This document shows, in pieces, positions 59,447 through 64,000 of a stretch of 64,000 nt of DNA. The stretch comes from Siphlonurus alternatus (lineage: Eukaryota > Arthropoda > Insecta > Ephemeroptera > Siphlonuridae): positions 20,614,196 through 20,678,195 of the forward strand of contig OX463778.1 in NCBI GenBank assembly GCA_949825025.1, in the 5' to 3' direction. The notes beneath the pieces were generated by a model. It worked only from the letters and a program-made list of their open reading frames with translations. It made no database searches and was not told the origin of the DNA. Numbering within the stretch: the stretch's first letter is position 1; every line of letters begins with the position of its first letter. The translations under genes and the position numbers were made by a program.

Positions 59447-62082
59447 AGTTCTAACTATAGAAAGTAATTTTTTACAAAAAATAATAATAATAAAAAAAAA
59501 GTCAATAGCACAAGTAACAAAACAAACACTCCTGCTGGTGCAATTGCAATGAATGATTGCTATACTTTATTGTTATACTTGGGTAATATAGTTTCATGAT
59601 GTTCAAATGGAAGCGAGAGAGGGAGTAAGATTGCATGTGTGAAGGTGTTAGTCACGATTTATTTGACTAAGGATGCTATTTAACTATTTATTACATTGAA
59701 TTAATAATTCACACGTGTGGTATGTGAATATTTTAAGTTTTTTTCTTCGTATTTTTTTTTTTTTTTAGAATTATTCATACTTTATTTTTTATTTTTTTTT
59801 TCGTATAATAGTTGTTAATTGTTTATAATTTTTTACATGCTGATTTGACTAAATTTTGACTGTAATATCGATAATACTTTATATTCTTCACATTTATAAA
59901 TATTAAATATGTATAGCTAAATATATATATATATTGTTATTTTGCTTTTTTTTTGTTTCTCAACAATTATGTATTTTTTTTATTACATTCTAATGAAAAA
60001 ATGAGGAAATAATTAACTGTCTGCTAAGGATGGTGTCATTAACCCTTAATTGTAAATGGACTTATGACCATTTACTGAAATCAATGTATCCTTGAAGTCC
60101 ATTATTATATGAACTTCAATCAGAATAAATATTTATAAATTTAAATGGAACGGACGTTACAAAACAAAAGCTTCTACTTGCTCGATCATTGAATCATTAA
60201 TCACAAAATCGAACTGGTGTGTGAAATTGTTAAATTACTATAATTGGTTTCTGGAGATCATTCGTTATTTATAACTGCTAATATAGGTTGAAGTATTTAA
60301 TATTGATGTCCCTTGAAGCTATAACAAAAATACAGAAGATTGTATTTCTTTTTATATATTATAATGGACGCTATTCAAAATATTTATGATGGAAGTCAAT
60401 GATGATAACTCTATGAAATATAAACTTAAAATTTTGATAATTTTTATTGTTTTAAATGTTTTAACTATACTTACATGTTAATTTTGTACTTGGAATTTGA
60501 AAATCAATTAATTCAATCACAACTATAATATACATGCGTTTAAGAAGTTTATGCATGGTAAAATTTTAAAATATTTTTTTAACTTTTCAAAATGTGTCAA
60601 AAATTAATTTATATTTCTTATGCTCTTAATTTGGCACAGTCGGCAATTTTTTTGTGCATTAAAATATTAGCCGTTTCAATATTCAAAATGTTGATATTTT
60701 TGTTAAATCACATATACACTTGGGACAGTATGATCTTATTTACTTGGTTAGCTGGGTTAAATTCAAGTGACAAGGAGATGCAGATTTGTAATTTCGGTAG
60801 AAATATGTAAAAAAAATAGATTCCCTCCCCCCTCCCCCAGAAAAGAGAAGAAAAAGAGTTCAAGTTCATCATAAACAGCGTAGCAATACCCACAAAAAGA
60901 TAGAAGGGGTAAATTTATTTATTGGTGTGTCTCAAATTGTACACGTGCACGTAAATGGTATGTGTTTAATACTTGAAATGATTTCAAATATTTAAATAAT
61001 TTTCATTTAAAAATTGAAGGTTAATATTAATCAGATGAGGTAACTATACCTTGAAAATGCATTAGTAATATACGTTGAGAGTGGTGGGTGATTTAGCATT
61101 GCGTGAACAGCTACATACACCCACTGCTGAGAGTCGCAAGGTCACTTCCCGCTCATCTTTACTATAGCAGGCGGTCAAATTAATTGTAATACAACGAAAT
61201 TGCTGATCCACCATTGTTCAAAAAAAGAATTTGAATTATACAAGGTTGTTTGTTTATAAAATATTTCATAATCTATAAAAACTAATGAGGTGATATAGGT
61301 ACTTAAATTAAATCTTTATTTATTACATAATTATGAAATTGTGTTACTTTATATTGATGTTTTATTGCCATTTTTACCATGCTTATCATAGTCTTACCTT
61401 CAATATAAGTTTCAATATAATTAAAATGTTTTATATTATTTGAAAAATAAATAAGTAATAAAATACTGTATGAAGAATTTATGAATTACAACACAGGAAT
61501 TGAAAAAATGAAGATGGAAATATAACAGCTGTTTTGTTATATAACATTGAAATTAAATCCTTACAATATAATTTTATTATTGAAATATCTGTGTATAAAA
61601 AACAATAATATTGCATTTAAATAATAATTATAAAATTAAATAATATATTATATATAAAACAGAAACAAATGTCAAGTAAAATAAAATTTGTAATATATTA
61701 TTTATATAAGATAGTGATTTTATTTGTATTGTAGCTTTGATAAGAATAGGTACATAAATTTAATATGTCTTAGGGCCTCGGTATCAGTAACTGATTGAGA
61801 TATGTTGAGAAAGGTATTTTATATGCAGAGTACCTGAGAGTGTCTCTCCAACAAGTGGTCATAAAATTCTTTTAATACCTCCAAGGACCTTTTTTTTTTT
61901 AGCTAGAAGCACCTTACATGGGATGATTAGCGTTTGAGGAAACTTCATTTAATTATATTCGTCCTAAACGTTTTATAGTCTACTTATTAGATAATTAATA
62001 ATAATTGTTAAATTATTTGGTATATAATAGCAAATTCAAGGTATAGTATATTTAAATGTAATTAAGTATAATAAAGGACACT
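58197..62082. other. Intergenic, mostly A/T-rich
   Basis: A GC-richer patch at 58290-58440 contains GTGCCTTAGGCAC, and another lies at 61080-61180. Neither supports an exon. The basic open frame at 58814-59020 has no recognisable homology. Confidence 0.5.
59413..59445. repeat. (CT)n microsatellite, ~33 bp
   Basis: Perfect CT repeat. Confidence 0.9.
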
Positions 62083-62175
62083 ATTCACAAACATATTATG
62101 CAAATTTCTCATAACCATGTTTAGTGCAGTTCTAAATCAATGAGAATAACCGCGATTATAGTGTCAACTTTCTGC

Positions 62176-62176
<1 letters not shown>
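62083..62176. mobile_element. MITE family F, truncated copy 3
   Basis: Starts GGACACTATTCACAAAC and keeps ACCATGTTTAGTGCAG and ATGAGAATAACCGCG. It then breaks off into a T39 tract (62177-62215). Confidence 0.45.

Positions 62177-62215
<39 letters not shown>
62177..62215. repeat. T39 homopolymer
   Basis: Longest homopolymer in the window. Similar tracts are A27 (27772-27798), T30 (45254-45283), A26 (48653-48678) and A22 (50229-50250). They may be retroposon tails or simple slippage. Confidence 0.85.
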
Positions 62216-62221
<6 letters not shown>

Positions 62222-62404
62222 AATACTCTTAATTTTATTTAATTTGATTTTATTTTGGAGTGGATCAGAGTAAAAAGTGTACACGTTGTCCCAGCAATTT
62301 TGACTGGTGACTGCACAATATTTTAATTATAAAATGTATGACGTTTCGGCTATCCTTAAGTGTACTACTTTATTATCAATCCGCAATTGGGTACTTCTAT
62401 TAAC

Positions 62405-62600
62405 TAATTACTCACTAAGTATCCACTCTGACATTTGCCTGTGACTGAGGGAAACGTGGAACCCTCAGCCCGGATAGATGAATTTAGATAGATAGCTGGG
62501 TGGTATTTTTTTTTTCGAAAATGGTCACCCATCCAACTGCTAACCAGCTTGACTTCAGTGATCTGATGAGACCCAGCCAAGATCACTGCGCCACACAACT
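62405..62600 (-). mobile_element. 5S-rRNA-derived SINE, copy 4 (minus strand, internally deleted)
   Basis: Read on the minus strand it begins GTGTGGCGCAGTGATC, continues GGGTCTCATCAGATCACTGA, AGTCAAGC and GGTTAGCAGTTGGATGGGTG, and ends TTTCCCTCAGTCACAGGC. Part of the central body is missing. Confidence 0.75.
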
Positions 62601-63332
62601 TTATGATATTAAAATATTATTCGGTTGAACGCTTCTGTGATTCCTATCACTTTAAAATTATAGCACGATGATATATAATAAAACAACATAAGAAGAAAGG
62701 TGCTATAAGGTATATGCCAGGTATGTGAGAATAATTTCATATTGTTGAATATATAGCCAAGTAATAAGGTACTGTAAGAGATTATAATGATAAGAATGGT
62801 ATATTAATGTTTAAATAACTTATGGTTGTATAAAAAAATATTAAAATTACAATGAAATGTAACTTTATTGAAAGTGTTATTGTATATTTATTTTGTATTA
62901 TTGTACAAAAGAATGAATGATCATAAACTAGACAGTTAAATTATTATTATTATGTAGCATAGAAGTAGTGTTGATGGTACGATGAAATGTAAAATTTATG
63001 TGCATAATAATTATACATGCTTAAAAATATTTTAGAGATAATCCTTCAACAATAACACGATTTGGTTAGTAACATGATTAATTAATAAAACTAATGTCTA
63101 TAAAGTAATTAATTGATTAATGGAAATTGCCATATAATAATCATGATCTTAATTTGACTTCAAATATATTAATGTTAAAATATTGTTCAAATTTAATGAT
63201 TTACGTTTAAAATTTAACATTTTGAAGATCAATAGAGCGATTTTTACTAATTAATATATACAATTAATACAATTGCTAATAACAATTAATAATTTCTTTA
63301 TTATTTATTATTATTATTATTATTATACAATT

Positions 63333-63384
63333 GCTTTTAACATATAATATACTTGCTATAGCAAGTATATTATATGTTAAAAGC
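63333..63384. repeat. Perfect 52-bp palindrome with no loop
   Basis: GCTTTTAACATATAATATAC plus TTGCTA is followed immediately by its exact 26-base complement. It lies just after a (TTA)n stretch. Confidence 0.85.
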
Positions 63385-63399
63385 TAATATATTGTCTAA

Positions 63400-63597
63400 T
63401 TGTCTCAATCTGTTTACCATGATTTTGGGCTGTTCTACATTGATATTGTGAGTGGCATTGCTTGTGTGAAATTTGTTTTTTGTTTTTATTTGTTATGTTT
63501 AAAATAGTTTACAATCACCATGAGGTTGCTATTCACACTGCTATTGATGTGCTTATATTGTATTGTACAATTAAAAAGCAATAAAGATGAATGAATA
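63400..63597 (+). other. Possible 3' end of a non-LTR retrotransposon
   Basis: A stretch ending TTGTATTGTACAATTAAAAA, then GCAATAAAGATGAATGAATAA-like sequence, typical in style of LINE 3' tails. No reverse transcriptase is present, so this is weak. Confidence 0.2.
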
Positions 63598-64000
63598 ATT
63601 ACGTTTCTCAAACTTTTATAATATTGCATATTAGAACCTGCATGTATAATATTTGTTACATATATTATTATTTAAATTGAAATAAAAAAAATGCCCCTTT
63701 TTACGTGATATTTGTCTTTTACGATTTCTATGTTCCAAAATAAATTTCATTAGACCATAAACGTATTTTAATTATATATTATCAATGATCATTAAGAGTT
63801 ATAAATTAATATAATTCTGTTTTATAATTACATAGCTTTATGTTGCAAGGTAAGTAGGTAACATTTGGCAAATAATAATTATGTTCTCCACATATGGCCA
63901 TGACCGAAAAGTCGAGAGTTCGCCCACGGTCTTACTCTTAGTGAACTGCAGCGGTCACTACGTCTGAAAAAGATTGAGTGATGATCTGTAGCAGCTGACA

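Larger units (their letters stand above)
62601..64000. other. Intergenic to the window end
   Basis: A/T-rich with the 52-bp palindrome. The last ~110 bases are GC-richer (CGCCCACGGTCTTACTC, GAACTGCAGCGGTCACTACG) and may be the edge of a feature cut by the window. Confidence 0.45.

Overview
The window is arthropod nuclear DNA, very AT-rich, with genes split by large introns and spaces full of small transposon remnants. The only genes I can build with confidence are two structural cuticle-protein genes of the Rebers-Riddiford (RR, chitin_bind_4) family. I read the domains as pro-resilin-like, which points to an arthropod, most likely an insect. I cannot name the species.

Layout. About 1-20,860 is intergenic. 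It holds two possible coding exons (595-780 and 4549-4669), three ~119-bp TA-flanked MITEs, several other MITE families, two 5S-rRNA-derived SINE copies, tRNA-like pieces and a 147-bp (GA)n tract. Gene 1 (21123-25690, + strand) has a TATA box, three coding exons and encodes 317 aa. 25,691-32,980 is intergenic and carries a decayed hAT transposase piece. Gene 2 (32981-48359, + strand) has five coding exons and encodes 381 aa; it contains an elastic-looking array of Gly-Gln-Ser-Tyr pentapeptides. Its first intron contains a 1.83-kb near-perfect inverted repeat with a younger TA-flanked MITE in one arm. 48,360-64,000 is intergenic, with more MITEs, two SINE copies, a four-fold nuclear-receptor half-site array near 57.3 kb and a perfect 52-bp palindrome near 63.36 kb.

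How the genes work together. Both genes lie on the + strand about 7.3 kb apart. Each has a tiny first coding exon (5 or 7 codons) and a phase-0 intron inside the signal peptide. In each, the last exon carries the RR domain, with a His/Gly-rich insertion before the FGH motif. They look like tandem paralogues making secreted, chitin-binding, resilin-type matrix proteins. All splice sites used are GT-AG, and the reading phases join without a stop.

Limits. MITE superfamily calls rest on target-site duplications and terminal repeats read by eye. Noncoding GC-richer islands are flagged but not interpreted. No database search was possible.
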